This document shows positions 10,201 to 20,996 of a stretch of 64,000 nt of DNA, piece by piece. Positions within the stretch are counted from its first letter, which is position 1. The number at the start of each line of letters is the position of its first letter. Made by a program: the position numbers and the translations under genes. The stretch lies in contig JAOANR010000015.1 of NCBI GenBank assembly GCA_030278955.1, positions 36,984,487 to 37,048,486 on the forward strand, given 5' to 3'. The stretch is from Hygrophila difformis. Its lineage: Eukaryota; Streptophyta; Magnoliopsida; Lamiales; Acanthaceae. The notes below the pieces were generated by a model that was not told where the DNA came from, did no database searches, and saw only the letters and a program-made list of their open reading frames with translations.

Positions 10201-10545
10201 CAATTCGGTCTAGGCAATTCGGTCTACACCGAATTGCCCATATAGACCGAATTGCTGAAAGAGAAGAAGAAAAATGGACAAAGTGTTGGGAAGAGATGCA
10301 GAATGTCCAATTCGGTCTATGCAATTCGGTTTACACCGAATTGATTGCATAGACCGAATTGCCTCAAAACAAGGAAGCCAAGCAGGAGACCATGAGCAAT
10401 TCGAAATACTCAATTCGGTCTACACTTAAACCGAATTGATATTGAAGACCACATCCCAGCCAAAGACCAAGAAAGAGAGGTCTCATGCAATTCGATATAC
10501 ACCAATTCGGTCTATACCGAATCGCATTTGGAGACCGAATTGAGT
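10201..10545. promoter_or_regulatory. Array of CAATTCGGT / ACCGAATTG motifs upstream of the LARD TATA box
   Basis: About fourteen copies of CAATTCGGTCTA or its reverse complement, often arranged head-to-head with short spacers, in 345 bases, ending about 90 bases before the TATA box at 10635. The same array is in the right LTR (23570-23910) and, in minus orientation, in LARD2 (56130-56570). Position and repetition suggest a regulatory or structural role in the LTR; the binding factor is unknown. Confidence 0.6.
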
Positions 10546-10634
10546 TCAAAGACATCCAGATGAAGCTGTGGAACACGTGGGAAATGCATGCCACTGTTAA
10601 TAGGCCCTGATGGGCTTAAGGTCTGAAAAGAGAG

Positions 10635-10640
10635 TATAAA
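10635..10640 (+). promoter_or_regulatory. TATA box of LARD1 left LTR
   Basis: 'gagagtataaaagctgacc' is conserved in the right LTR (24003-24008) and in LARD2 (minus strand, 56065-56070), just downstream of the motif array. It is the best candidate for the LTR promoter. No transcript evidence. Confidence 0.5.
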
Positions 10641-11524
10641 AGCTGACCTTCCTCAACATTTGAAAAAAATACTTACACACTGGAACACTGAGCAAGGAAC
10701 AAGAAGAATAATCACCAGGTTCTTCACCCCATAAGGGTTAGGTAGGTAGTTAGTTAGTTTATTTTTCATGTATTTTAGCTTAGTTTTAGTTATTTAATCT
10801 TAGTTTAGTTTGTACAAGCTTGTTACTACCATTTAGAGTAGCCATTTTCCATATTTTTAACATGCTTTTTAGTTTGAACCCAAACATCAATCTAATGATG
10901 GTTTTGGGTTATTTATTATGCTTTCAAGTGTTGAATACAAGGAAAATTTCCAGAAATGGGTTTTGTTTCATGTATATGACACTCTTTAAATGCTTTCTCT
11001 AGCAATAAATATGGTAGAATGAATGTTTGTTTCAACTAGGTTACATTTAATGTGTTTCTAGTTGGCTTTCATTCTCAATAAATGCATGTTTAAGTGGGTT
11101 TTTGGTTTGGTTTCAAGTCTTAGATCTTCAAATAAGTGTTCCTAGGTTTTAGATAATTTTAAGCTTATTAGAAATAGGTTTTACATGCTTTATTTTACTA
11201 TTCTTGTTCTAGAAATCTTGTTTAATGTTGCCTTAGATAATTTAAGTGTTCTTATTTTATGCATGATGTTCTTAGAATTTTTGGTTGTTTTAGGTAGATT
11301 AATCTTTGAATTTCTTGTTTGAGTTTTAGGTTATAATCCATGCTATTACCCACTGAATATGTATAATTATGATAACTAAAAAATATTCACAAGTGTGACT
11401 GCGAGATTACACTGATGTGAAATGAATGATGTGGTCAATCCCATCTATCATAAACCGCATCAGCTTAGAAACCACATAAACACTTGTGAACAACAAAAAA
11501 AAATACACTTATGTGAAAATTGCA

Positions 11525-12005
11525 TGCAATTCGGTCTAAGGCAATTCGGTTTATACAACCGAATTGCCCATGAAGACTGAATTGCGTGATAAAAATAGTT
11601 GTTTGTTCATTTTCATCATGTGGTCTCCAGCAATTCGGTTTAAACCGAATTGCCCATATAGACCGAATTGATTCCTGAAACCACATTGTATGCACACCCA
11701 TCCCCTCATGCCTAGTTTATTTTTCGTGTCAACCCAATTCGGTCTGCCAATTCGGTTTATACCGAATTGCATTGGTAAATCGAAGTACCCTCCACCTTTT
11801 GAAGCAAATGCCTTAGCCAAATTTGAGTGAGGGAGTAACCTTATCAATTTGATTTGTCCAATTCAGTTTATACCGAATTGCTTTGACAAACCGAATTAGA
11901 TGATGTTATTTCGCATCCTTGCAATGATTAATTGGGTAAGGTAATATTTCATCTCTCATACATATTCAATTCGGTCTGTACTGCGTCTAACTCAGTAAAC
12001 CGAAT
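11525..12005. repeat. Second CAATTCGGT / ACCGAATTG array in the LARD LTR
   Basis: At least a dozen further copies in both orientations, for example a head-to-head pair at about 11632-11651 and others at 11734-11770, 11860-11900 and 11967-12005. It lies downstream of the presumed transcription start, so it would be transcribed and could fold into hairpins. Counterparts: 24886-25340 and 54640-55195. Confidence 0.65.
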
Positions 12006-12767
12006 TAACTTTTTCTCTCTATTTTTAAAACTCCAAAAAATATTTTTTATCTTCATAAGTTGTGTAAGTTGCATGGGTGTATTGGCTCATCACATCTAAT
12101 TTTATCCATTAGACATCGCAACCCATTAGTGTCTAAATTATTGTGTGATTAACACTCACACAATACCAAAAATATTCTTTTAATTTCATCTTTTCTTTTT
12201 ATTGTGTGTATGAATGGGTAATAAGGAATATCACAGATCAATGTTGGCAAAAAGGTCCCTTCACAGGGATAACGATTAGCTCGTCTTCTGTGTATTAATT
12301 ATTGCACGTTATTTTGGATGGTCTGATTAGTGATTGGGGTAAGCTCCGGCAAAAAGGTCCCTTCACAGGGATAACGATTAGCCGCTCAGCCAATTCCTAA
12401 TTAGATACAGTTTTCTTTTTATTATCTTAATTTCAAAACCTGAATTCAAGTTGTAGTATTATTAAATAATGTCGACCAACATTATATGAGAATTACTACA
12501 ACAAGAAAATATGTGGGTTTTTCTTCCATTCACAGACAAAAGTGAGCTGAATGACGGCGGTCACCGTCACTTGGAATTCTTTTCTGTCTAAAAATCATTC
12601 CATCTGGAATAATTGGGAACCGGATGGCAGATGTTTGCAGTCCGGATAACCCCAATTATTTCTGGCACTCTTTTTAGCAAAATTCTTCTTATCTCAGGCT
12701 AATCCATCTTTGTGTACCAAATTCTGTCTAACCCCACCATATATTTTGGGATATTTTATTTTCTATT

Positions 12768-14439
12768 TGTAACACCCCGGTTTTTGGTCACCCAGGTCGG
12801 GGTGTCACCGCCACACCTCCCTAGCAAGACACGGTTTCTCCGAGCTCACTAAAGAGATGCAAAGCTATGGTTTTTCGGAATTTAAAATATTCAAACAGCC
12901 CATTCATATATAATTTAAAAATAATACATCGAAGTTGCAGCGGAAAATAATAATTACATAGGTATAATGCAGCGGAATTTAAATATAGCCAACACGGCCA
13001 GAATACGGGTTAAACAGGCCCGTTCATGCAAGATCTAGTCTAATACAATAATTCAAAATAATATATCTTCCCAAAATTCCCATGTATGCATATGACGATG
13101 CATAATTCTCAACTCTGTAAGAAAAAGGAAAAATATGGTTTGGTCAGCAAAAACTTGCTGAGTAAGTTAACACGTACATGTTTATGAGGTTTCAAAGCCT
13201 TTAATTAAATTTAAAGGAAACATATGCATAATGTAATCTATTCATTTAATAATAATTTAATTGCATGATCTAAAAGTGATGGATTCCATACGATCTTAAA
13301 TATATCTTGCAAAGTAATTAAATAAATTGCCATAAATATAAAACACAATTTAATACAGCTTTAATTTGGAATTCTCGCAAACTTCTCGTTTCATATCTTT
13401 TAGAGATCACCATCGCTAGGGCTCTTATGTCCGCCAGCCGTACGCCTGGGCTCTTATGTCCACAAGTATCATGGTCGATCTTTTAATTAGAGTTAATCCG
13501 TCCGCTAGCCATATGATCAGTGTTTCGCTAGGGCTCTTACGTCAACCTAGACATAAACTTGGGCTCTTATGTCCCAAGCCGCAGAGAACATTGACAGTAT
13601 CCAGCTTAGTCATAGATGGAAAGGAAGTCGTCCAAAGGCAGCCCTAGTGACTCTTGAGTCGCAAGGTGTGCAACCGAAGTCGAAAAAATCCGGATTCGGG
13701 CGAGTGAATCTCGCGACGGGAGATTCTGCTGCGTGGCGCGCTCGTGGCGCGGTCTTTCCCTTATAGGCGCGCGGCCACCGCGCGGCTTCCGTCCAGGCTG
13801 CAGTCTGGGCCAGGTCGTGCGATCCGTCGGGCGTTTCCTCCTCTCTTTCGGACTTCTATCCCTCTATGTTCTCGGATTCGGATTTCCGGGATATTTTCGG
13901 GCTCCGATTTCCTATCTTAATTTTATTCGGATCTAAATTTACATTTGGACTCGAGTTATTGAGTCCATCGGTGTTGGGTTTACGTGTGACAATTTATTTG
14001 ACTAAATTGTTTTCGGCTTCCCGGGTTCTCGAAATTTTGATTCCTTTTTAATTTAAATTCCATTTCTCATCTCTTATGATTCTTTATCTATTTATCATGT
14101 TTGTTTATTTATTATTTTTATTTATTTATTTATTTTATTTATTGTTTATTTAATTAATTATTTGTTTTATGTTGCAAAATTCTCGGGTATTACAGTCTAC
14201 CCTCCTTAAGAATCAACTTCGTCCTCGAAGTTGTGCTTCGGCTTTTCTCGTGCTAAGGTCTTTTATTTGTTTTATTATTTTGTGACTGAACTTAGAATTA
14301 AAAATTCTAAGCTACCTACGTACCCTATGAAGGGATCAAGCCATAACGTAGTTCAAAACAATTTGAATTTGTTTGTTTATGATTTAGGATATATCTTATC
14401 GAATCGAACTCCGAAAATAAATTTCCACGGGGTATCACA
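12768..14439 (-). repeat. 3' LTR of the gag-only element (1.07 kb deleted)
   Basis: Matches the 5' LTR 16540-19284 except that the block corresponding to about 17373-18450 is missing; the junction is at about 13612 ('agtcata' joined to 'gatgga'). Both LTRs carry a GC-rich patch (about 13690-13810) with a cluster of cytosine-guanine steps in an otherwise AT-rich element. Confidence 0.85.
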
Positions 14440-14579
14440 TCCTCTCCCCCTTAGGACTTCAGTTATGTCCCCATAACTGCCTATTTATTATTCTCAAGAG
14501 GGTTCGGGTTTTGGTCTTGTTCCTCGTCCCTCTCTCCTTGCCGAAGGTTCACCAAATCTACTATCTTTTCGATCGCCTC

Positions 14580-15449
14580 CTATGGCGTTCGACATCCACC
14601 AGCCTTGTGACCAAGCTTGCCGCACCTACGGCAGGTTCCTGGCTTCGGGCATTGACGCACCAGATGTGCATGGTTGCATCGCGGGCAGCGTGGTATAAAC
14701 GCACCACGGTTGTCGTCTCCCCCATTGTTGAGACCTTTATTTCCTTTCCTTCGGGATCCATTGTCTTTCCTATCCTTTTTCTCAAGTCCTTGAGAGTCCT
14801 TGTTCGACTCACCGTGTTCTTTACGCTTCAATTGCTGGATTCGAGCAATTGTTACAGCGCGGTCATTAATCGTCTGCAGGTTCGTGAATTGTCCTACTGC
14901 AAGTATCTCCCGGATACTAAGGTTCAGACCCATCTCGAATTTCTGAGCCTTGTCAGAGTTGGTTGGTACTATCCTCGCAGCGAATCGTACTAGCTCCTTG
15001 AATTTGCTGTAGTATTCTTTTACCGTTTGTGCACCTTGCTTTAGGTTGATGAATTCCTCGTACTTCGCAGTCTTGGTGCTCAGTGGGTAGAATCTTTCCC
15101 TCAAAGCTTCCTTAAGTTCTTCCCAGGTGTAGGCTTCTTCGTCTTCCACTGAATTCGCTTGGAGATTTTGCCACCACTCATCGGCTTCGCCTCCTAGGTA
15201 GTAGGTCACTACGCGTATCTTCTCCTCATCAGGGCACTTGATAGCATTCAAGAGCTTATCAAAGGTACGGATCCAACCTTCCAACTTTGCCGGATCCTCT
15301 TGGCCGTCATAATGGGGTGGGTTGTAAGGGTTCACTAATGCCAAGTAGTTGACTCGGGCTACTGGCAGAGGTACTGTTTGTGCCCTATGCACCTCGGCAT
15401 TTCCTAATGCTACAAGGACTTCCTCCATAGTCCTTAGACGTTCTTCCAT
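14580..15449 (-). CDS. Gag polyprotein of the gag-only element
   Basis: Intact 289-residue frame. Residues ~45-150 form the retrotransposon gag domain (YDGQEDPAKLEGWIRTFDKL; later the conserved aromatic block AYTWEELKEALRERFYP). The C-terminus has a basic linker and a CCHC zinc knuckle, CRRCGKLGHKAGGC, preceded by a CPRCNHAHLVRQC half-knuckle. This is the Ty3/Gypsy gag type. It should build the particle that packages the element RNA in the cytoplasm. The start ATG at 15447-15449 is the first in frame; a longer N-terminus in another frame is not evident. No protease follows: the frame ends at a stop right after the knuckle. Confidence 0.85.
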   Translation of the reverse strand: MEERLRTMEEVLVALGNAEVHRAQTVPLPVARVNYLALVNPYNPPHYDGQEDPAKLEGWIRTFDKLLNAIKCPDEEKIRVVTYYLGGEADEWWQNLQANSVEDEEAYTWEELKEALRERFYPLSTKTAKYEEFINLKQGAQTVKEYYSKFKELVRFAARIVPTNSDKAQKFEMGLNLSIREILAVGQFTNLQTINDRAVTIARIQQLKRKEHGESNKDSQGLEKKDRKDNGSRRKGNKGLNNGGDDNRGAFIPRCPRCNHAHLVRQCPKPGTCRRCGKLGHKAGGCRTP

Positions 15450-16396
15450 GTAGTTGGGTGCAGGAGGTACTCGTTCTCCTAGTTTTGAGGGGTCTCATTG
15501 TTATTGGCCACGTTGGGGAGGTTAGCGTCAGTGCCGTTTGGACTTACCTTCCTTGGGTTTCTCCTAGGTGCCATTTTCTGTTATAACGTATATAGATTAG
15601 TTTCTCAGAGTTTAGATAGATCACTTGAACAAGAAATTTGCTAAATTGTATGTGAGATCGAGTGTTAAACGCGCGCCCATAAGGCCACGTTTTGAGCATC
15701 GTGAGTTTCAAATTTCGAATTCCGAATTTTCGGATTTGTTGTTTGGAAATCCAAACAAGATTTTTGGAATAAAGAGTGTTTTAAAAACTTGATTTTTATT
15801 ATTCCACATAAGGAAATTTTCTAATTCGTACAAGAGTAGGAATGGTTAAGGCCGAGGATTCGTAGGTGTGCGCTTAGATGTATGAGATCTAGAAATACGG
15901 CAAGATCAGTCTCTAGTGAGCGTTTCTGATTTGATGTCAAGCGTCTAAGTCATCTAGTGCAAGCAAAAGATCCAAGTTAATATTTGCCAAGATTCTAGGT
16001 TAACTACGCCAAGATTCTAAGTTAAAATTTGTGAAGATTCTAAGTTAAAATTCGCCAAGATTCTAAGTTCTCTACATAAAGGAGATGCAATATGCAAATG
16101 CAAATGATGATTTCCCCCCAAAAAGAATTTATGCACTATATATATATTTTTCCATGGGTTTTAAAAATAAAAATTTATTTCCATGGAAATAACGCTTTAA
16201 AAATTTTAAAATAGTATTCCAAAATCCTTAGACCTCTATATTGGGTCAAAAATAATTATAACTTGGACTCAAAAGAAATTTTGGGGCTAGGAAATTTCAA
16301 AAATAATAATTCGGGCTTAAATAACAATTTAAAAATAATAATGGTTTAAAAATAATAGTTTAAAAATAATAATAATAATGGGTTTAAAAATAATCC
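15450..16396 (-). other. Untranslated leader of the gag-only element
   Basis: About 950 bases between the primer-site repeats and gag. Includes four short 'agattctaagtta' phrases near 15990-16070 and an AT-rich part from 16140. I see no gene in it. Confidence 0.5.
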
Positions 16397-16542
16397 GGGC
16401 TTTGATACCAACTTTAGTATCAGATATTTTCTTTAAAATAAATAACTTTAAAATATTCTGGGCTTTGATACCAACTTTGGTATCAGATATTTTCTTTAAA
16501 ATAGATAGCTTTAAAATATTCTGGGCTCTGATACCAACTTGT
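16397..16542 (-). repeat. 63-bp tandem repeat that multiplies the primer-binding site
   Basis: Units start at 16397, 16460 and 16523 (the last is partial and abuts the LTR). Each contains 'gataccaactt', which on the minus strand reads as the tRNA-Met primer site TTGGTATC followed by A(G/A)AGCCC. The unit touching the 5' LTR has TTGGTATCAGAGCCC; the two downstream units read TTGGTATCAAAGCCC. The original site and its duplicates are thus 63 bases apart. Confidence 0.85.
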
Positions 16543-19284
16543 AACACCCCGGTTTTTGATCACCCAGGTCGGGGTGTCACCGCCACACCTCCCTAGCAAG
16601 ACAAGGTTTCTCCGAGCTCACTAAAGAGATGCAAAGCTATGGTTTTTCAGAATTTAAAACCATTCATATATCATTTAAAAATAATACATCGAAGTTGCAG
16701 CGGAAAATAATAATTATATATGTATAATGCAGCGGAATTTAAATATAGCCAACACGGCCAGAATACGGGTTAAACAGGCCCGTTCATGCAAGATCTAGTC
16801 TAATACAATAATTCAAAATAATATATCTTCCCAAAATTCCCATGTATGCATATGAGGATGCATAATTCTCAACTCTGAAAGAAAAAGGAAAAATATGGTT
16901 TGGTCAGCAAAAACTTGCTGAGTAAGTTAACACGTACATGTTTATGAGGTTTCAAAGCCTTTAATTAAATTTAAGGAAACATGTGCATAATGTAATCTAT
17001 TCATTTAATAATAATTTAATCGCATGATCTAAAAGTGATGGATTCCATACGATCTTAAATATAGCTTGCAAAGTAATTAAATAAATTGCCATAAATATAA
17101 AAACACAATTTAATACAGCTTTAATTTGGAATTCTCGCAAACTTCTCGTTTCATATCTTTTAGAGATCACCATCGCTAGGGCTCTTATTTCCGCCAGCCT
17201 TACGCCTGGGCTCTTATGTCCACAAGTATCATGGTCGATCTTTTAATTAGAGTTAATCCGTCCGCTAGCCATACGATCAGTGTTTCGCTAGGGCTCTTAC
17301 GTCAACCTAGACATACACTTGGGCTCTTATGTCCCAAGCCGCAGAGAACATTGACAGTATCCAGCTTAGTCATAACCCGCAATATTTTAACCTTCTTGTT
17401 TCGTGTATCTTATTTCAAAGAATTTCTACTCGTTTCAACCTTAAAGGCTAATTTCACCGTTTCAACAAGATTTCAAGATTTGACTCGGTCAACCACAGTT
17501 TACTCTAAAATTCATTAAAAATCGAGTTTAATTCCAAAAATTCTGAAATTTTACCACTAACTCAGGAACATCGAGATGAACAACTTTCATGTTTTAACTT
17601 TTTCAATCCGAGGTACCGAAATAGGTCAAATACATCAATATTCGTCATATCATTAATCTGTCCGAATTTCGTGTACAGCAGTTCAAGATTATCAAGATCT
17701 ACCATAGCAAATCAACTCCAAACTTAATAAAATTTTACAGAGACCTTCTTAAGACATTTTTCTACAACTTTCATGTTCGGCTAAAGATCTAAATCAGTCT
17801 GGAACTAATGTCAAAAACGTGATCAAGATCGGTCTTAAGTTCTGTCAAGAAATTCAAGATCCAATTTCAAGCAGTTCGGTTTCGGGTGGATTTCAGATAA
17901 CAAAACGTCTCTAAAAATTCTGAAACGTTTACAGTAGATAGATCTAAGCCTTAGGAACATTTTTCGTGTTTTAAGTTTTTCCGTTTGAAGTGTTTTAAGG
18001 TTCGGAAAAATTAGACAAAACTGTTGCGCCCGTAAAAATCATACGTTGACAGATTTTCGAATTCTTGTTTAAACTTTTAGGTTTGAATGTTTTGGTTACT
18101 CCCAAAACCATTTAATATTAACTTATAGATTTGTAGATGTCCGGGATTGTCTATTTCGAAGGCGTGGCTTCCCGTCCACCGGTTATCTCCTTAATTCCAT
18201 CGGGTTCTTCGCTCTCGATCCGGATCGGGGTATAGGATGGAAAAAAGATGAGGTTAGGATTCGTTTTCGAATCAAGAATGGAAAGAGGAATAGATCGGAT
18301 CTTACCAAGACGATAGAAGACCCCAAATTCGTGCAAGACAGCCCCTCCTCTCGGTGTTGTGCCTCCGACGACTCTGGAATTAGAGTTTTATGTGTAGAGA
18401 GATTTCGTAGGGTTTTGTAAAACGTTTGGGGCTGATTAGGATGGTTATTTATAGATGGAAAGGACCTAAAGGTCGTCCAAAGGCAGCCCTAGGGTGTCTT
18501 GAGTCGCAAGGTGTGCAACCGAAGTCGAAAAATCCGGATTCGGGCGAGTGAATCTCGCGACGGGAGATTCTGCTGCGTGGCGCGCTCGTGGCGCGGTCTT
18601 TACCTTATAGGCGCGCGGCCACCGTGCGGCTTCCGTCCAGGCTGCAGTCTGGGCCGGGTCGTGCGATCCGTCGGGCGTTTCCTCGTCTCTTTCGGGCTTC
18701 TATCCCTCGATTCGGATTTCCGGGATATTTTCAGGCTCCGATTTCCTATCTTAATTTTATTCGGATCTAAATTTACATTTGGACTCGAGTTATTGAGTCC
18801 ATCGGTGTTGGGTTTACGTGTGACAATTTATTTGACTAAATTGTTTTCGGCTTCCCGGGTTCTCGAAATTTTGATTCCTTTTTAATTTAAATTCCATTTC
18901 TCATCTCTTATGATTCTTTATCTATTTATCATGTTTGTTTATTTATTATTTTTATTTATTTATTTATTTATTTATTTATTTTATTTATTGTTTATTTAAT
19001 TAATTATTTGTTTTATGTTGCAAAATTCTCGGGTATTACAGTCTACCCTTCTTAAGAATCAACTTCGTCCTCGAAGTTGTGCTTTGGCTTTTCTCGTGCT
19101 AAGGTCTTTTGTTTGTTTTATTACTTTGTGACTGAACTTAGAATTAAAACTTCTAAGCTGCCTACGTACCCTATGAAGGGATCAAGCCATAACGTAGTTC
19201 AAAACAATTCGAATTTGTTTGTTTATGATTTAGGATATATCTTATCGAATCGAACTCCGAAAATAATTTCCACGGGGTATCACA
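16540..19284 (-). repeat. 5' LTR of the gag-only element (full length)
   Basis: The 2745-bp copy. Minus-strand ends TGTGATACCCC ... GGGGTGTTACA. It contains the extra block about 17373-18450 missing from the other LTR, with a possible promoter at about 18447 (minus-strand 'tataaata' from 'ttatttatag'). A short (ttta)n stretch is at 18950-18985. Confidence 0.8.
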
Positions 19285-20634
19285 CTTTTCTCTTATACTC
19301 GTATGCATGATATTATTATGTAGATACTGTGGTCAATATTATTTTGGGATCCTTCCCTTGGACATAGAAGTCTTGATCTAAATCAGATGCTACATAATAA
19401 GTTTCCAACAAAAATCCCTTTATAAAATCCGGATCTGAGTAAGGGATGAATTCGACAGTTATGACTAACTCATATTCTACTGGGGGTTGATTTTAAGAAC
19501 TTAGAAACAGAGTCAGCGATTAGGTCTCGTCAAGACTGAAAGGATCTGTGTTTTAATTGGGAGTTTAGTACCTGTGTAGGGAATGATTTTCAAATATCAA
19601 TTGGTTTCTCAAAATTGCTATGTGTTGGAAATCTTATATTAGATATCGCATTAAATCAATGTCCACTTGGCCGCCAGTTGTAAGGTTTAAGAGTTATGGA
19701 ATGGTTTGGGACTTGATTTGAAACGTTGGGTGTGACCTGGGGAATGATAGGAGTACTTGGCATATCAACTAATGATTTGTTAGGTGTTGCTTGTCCACCA
19801 CATATTCTTGCAAGGCATTGCAAGGGGAGTTATGAATTTGTGGTATTTTAGATTTTGTTGTCTTAAGAGCATGTAAATTCTCACTGTAAGTACCTGTTTG
19901 TTAAAGGGAACATAGTGTAGAAAGCATGAGAGTTAGCTAACTGACGAACTATCCCAAGCAAAGATCTATGTAATTAAAATGGAAGTTTAATTGTGCATCA
20001 TCTGAATCTTGTCCAATCTTTATTATTTTCTCCCTGTCCCTTCTGTCACATTTTAAATCTGCTTTCGTAGAATAATTTTATCCGCTTTCTTAGCATAATT
20101 CTTATTGCTTTCTTAGAATAAATTTAATTGCTTTATAGACTAATTTTGTTCTGCTTTGTAGAATAACTTTAATTGCTTCCATGGTATACTTTAAATTATT
20201 GTCACGTAGATTTAGAAACCAATGCAAAGCTTGAATCGAGTAACCGAGTGGAAAATCTTAGTAAACGACGTGGGCCCTGCTTCTATCGCACATCCTCTAG
20301 TGAACGATCCGGTCTTACTATAAATACTGTAATTTTTGACTCCGTGCGCTTTCGGGGGCACAGTTTCTTAACACGAGTAATAAAAACGTGACAACCTATA
20401 CATATATCCCTAATCCCAAATCCACCTTCATAATTGGTTTCATTAAATAAAATTAAATCGGGATTATTCTATTTTCTTAAAAATACTCGTGTGGGAAATT
20501 TTCAAAAGTTTCATGGCGCCGTTGCCGGGGAGGATGCAGCGTCGTTTTATTAAGAGAATTACACTCCTGATTACTTATAGTTAGTTTTGTGTATGTAATT
20601 CAGAACAGAGAAGTACCCTTAAATCAATTAAACA

Positions 20635-20671
20635 TTTAGAGTACTAAGACTCTAAATGTGAGGATGTTGAT
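20635..20671 (+). repeat. Hairpin plus AAATGTGAGGATGTTGA, copy 1
   Basis: Arms CATTTAGAGT and ACTCTAAATG flank a six-base loop and are followed directly by GTGAGGATGTTGA. The same arrangement occurs at 21220-21255 (identical arms), in a variant form at 21723-21761 (CACATTT / AAATGTG arms), and the tail motif alone just before the right LTR at 23220-23236, where the polypurine tract should be. Confidence 0.7.
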
Positions 20672-20742
20672 TTGAGGGGAAAATCTAACCAATTGGGTAT
20701 TCTTTCTTGCAGGAATCTTGGAGCCACCAGAAAATTAAAGCT

Positions 20743-20996
20743 TCAAAACAGGACAAGCCACGGCCACCAAGCTCCACCGCTGCTCCATCGCCCATCCACT
20801 TCATTACCACTGCGGCTCTGAGGAAACCTCGGTGAAACAACAAATGGAGCAGCAGACCTACGGTCAGCTCATTCCCACCATCACCCCGGACAAGCCACGA
20901 CACCATCTCGCGTGCCGTCGCCCCTGTCCCCATGTTCTCCAACCCCCAACAGCCGGCTACCATCTCACTCGCCGTCGCCCCTGTTCCGACTAAGCA
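20743..20996. other. GC-rich block inside LARD1 flanked by a direct repeat
   Basis: A 254-base step between two copies of TCAAAACAGG (20743-20752 and 20997-21006). The block is far richer in G+C than its surroundings and is absent from the second copy of the duplicated region at 21300-21400. A frame on the minus strand stays open across it (about 20685-20963) but resembles no family I know. It looks like captured genomic sequence. Confidence 0.5.

Larger units (their letters stand above)
12768..19284 (-). mobile_element. Gag-only (TR-GAG-like) LTR retrotransposon nested in LARD1 left LTR
   Basis: Two LTRs beginning TGTAACACCCCGG in plus orientation: 12768-14439 (1672 bp) and 16540-19284 (2745 bp). 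Target duplication CTATT / CTTTT (12763-12767, 19285-19289), one mismatch; the uninterrupted sequence in the right LARD LTR has CTTTT. On the minus strand the order is 5' LTR, primer site TTGGTATCAGAGCCC (16524-16538), gag, purine tract (rc of 14440-14456), 3' LTR. Only gag is present in the 2.1-kb interior and there is no pol, the structure of TR-GAG elements, which need pol from another element. Confidence 0.85.
9867..20513 (+). repeat. Left LTR of LARD1 (interrupted)
   Basis: Made of 9867-12767 and 19285-20513, homologous to 23235-27729 along its length. Within it: a motif array at 10201-10545, a TATA box at 10635-10640 (tataaa), a second array at 11525-12005, two 35-bp repeats at 12246-12280 and 12348-12382, and the inverted sequence GACGGCGGTCACCGTC near 12552. 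Relative to the right LTR it lacks the block corresponding to about 26485-26877. Long T-rich U5-like stretches have no gene. Confidence 0.85.

Noticed and set aside
10201..10545. CRISPR-like array
   Set aside because: Motif copies are in both orientations, spacing is irregular, and this is plant nuclear DNA inside an LTR.
9943..10594. Minus-strand frames across the LARD motif array
   Set aside because: The repeated motif happens to lack stops in some frames; translations are repeats of NCIDRIG-like peptides, not a protein family.
14511..14993. Plus-strand frame of 160 codons
   Set aside because: Antisense shadow of the gag gene at 14580-15449.
20173..20391. Frame of 72 codons also seen at 27389-27607
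   Set aside because: Present in both because they are the two LTRs of LARD1; no domain and no selection evidence from two copies.
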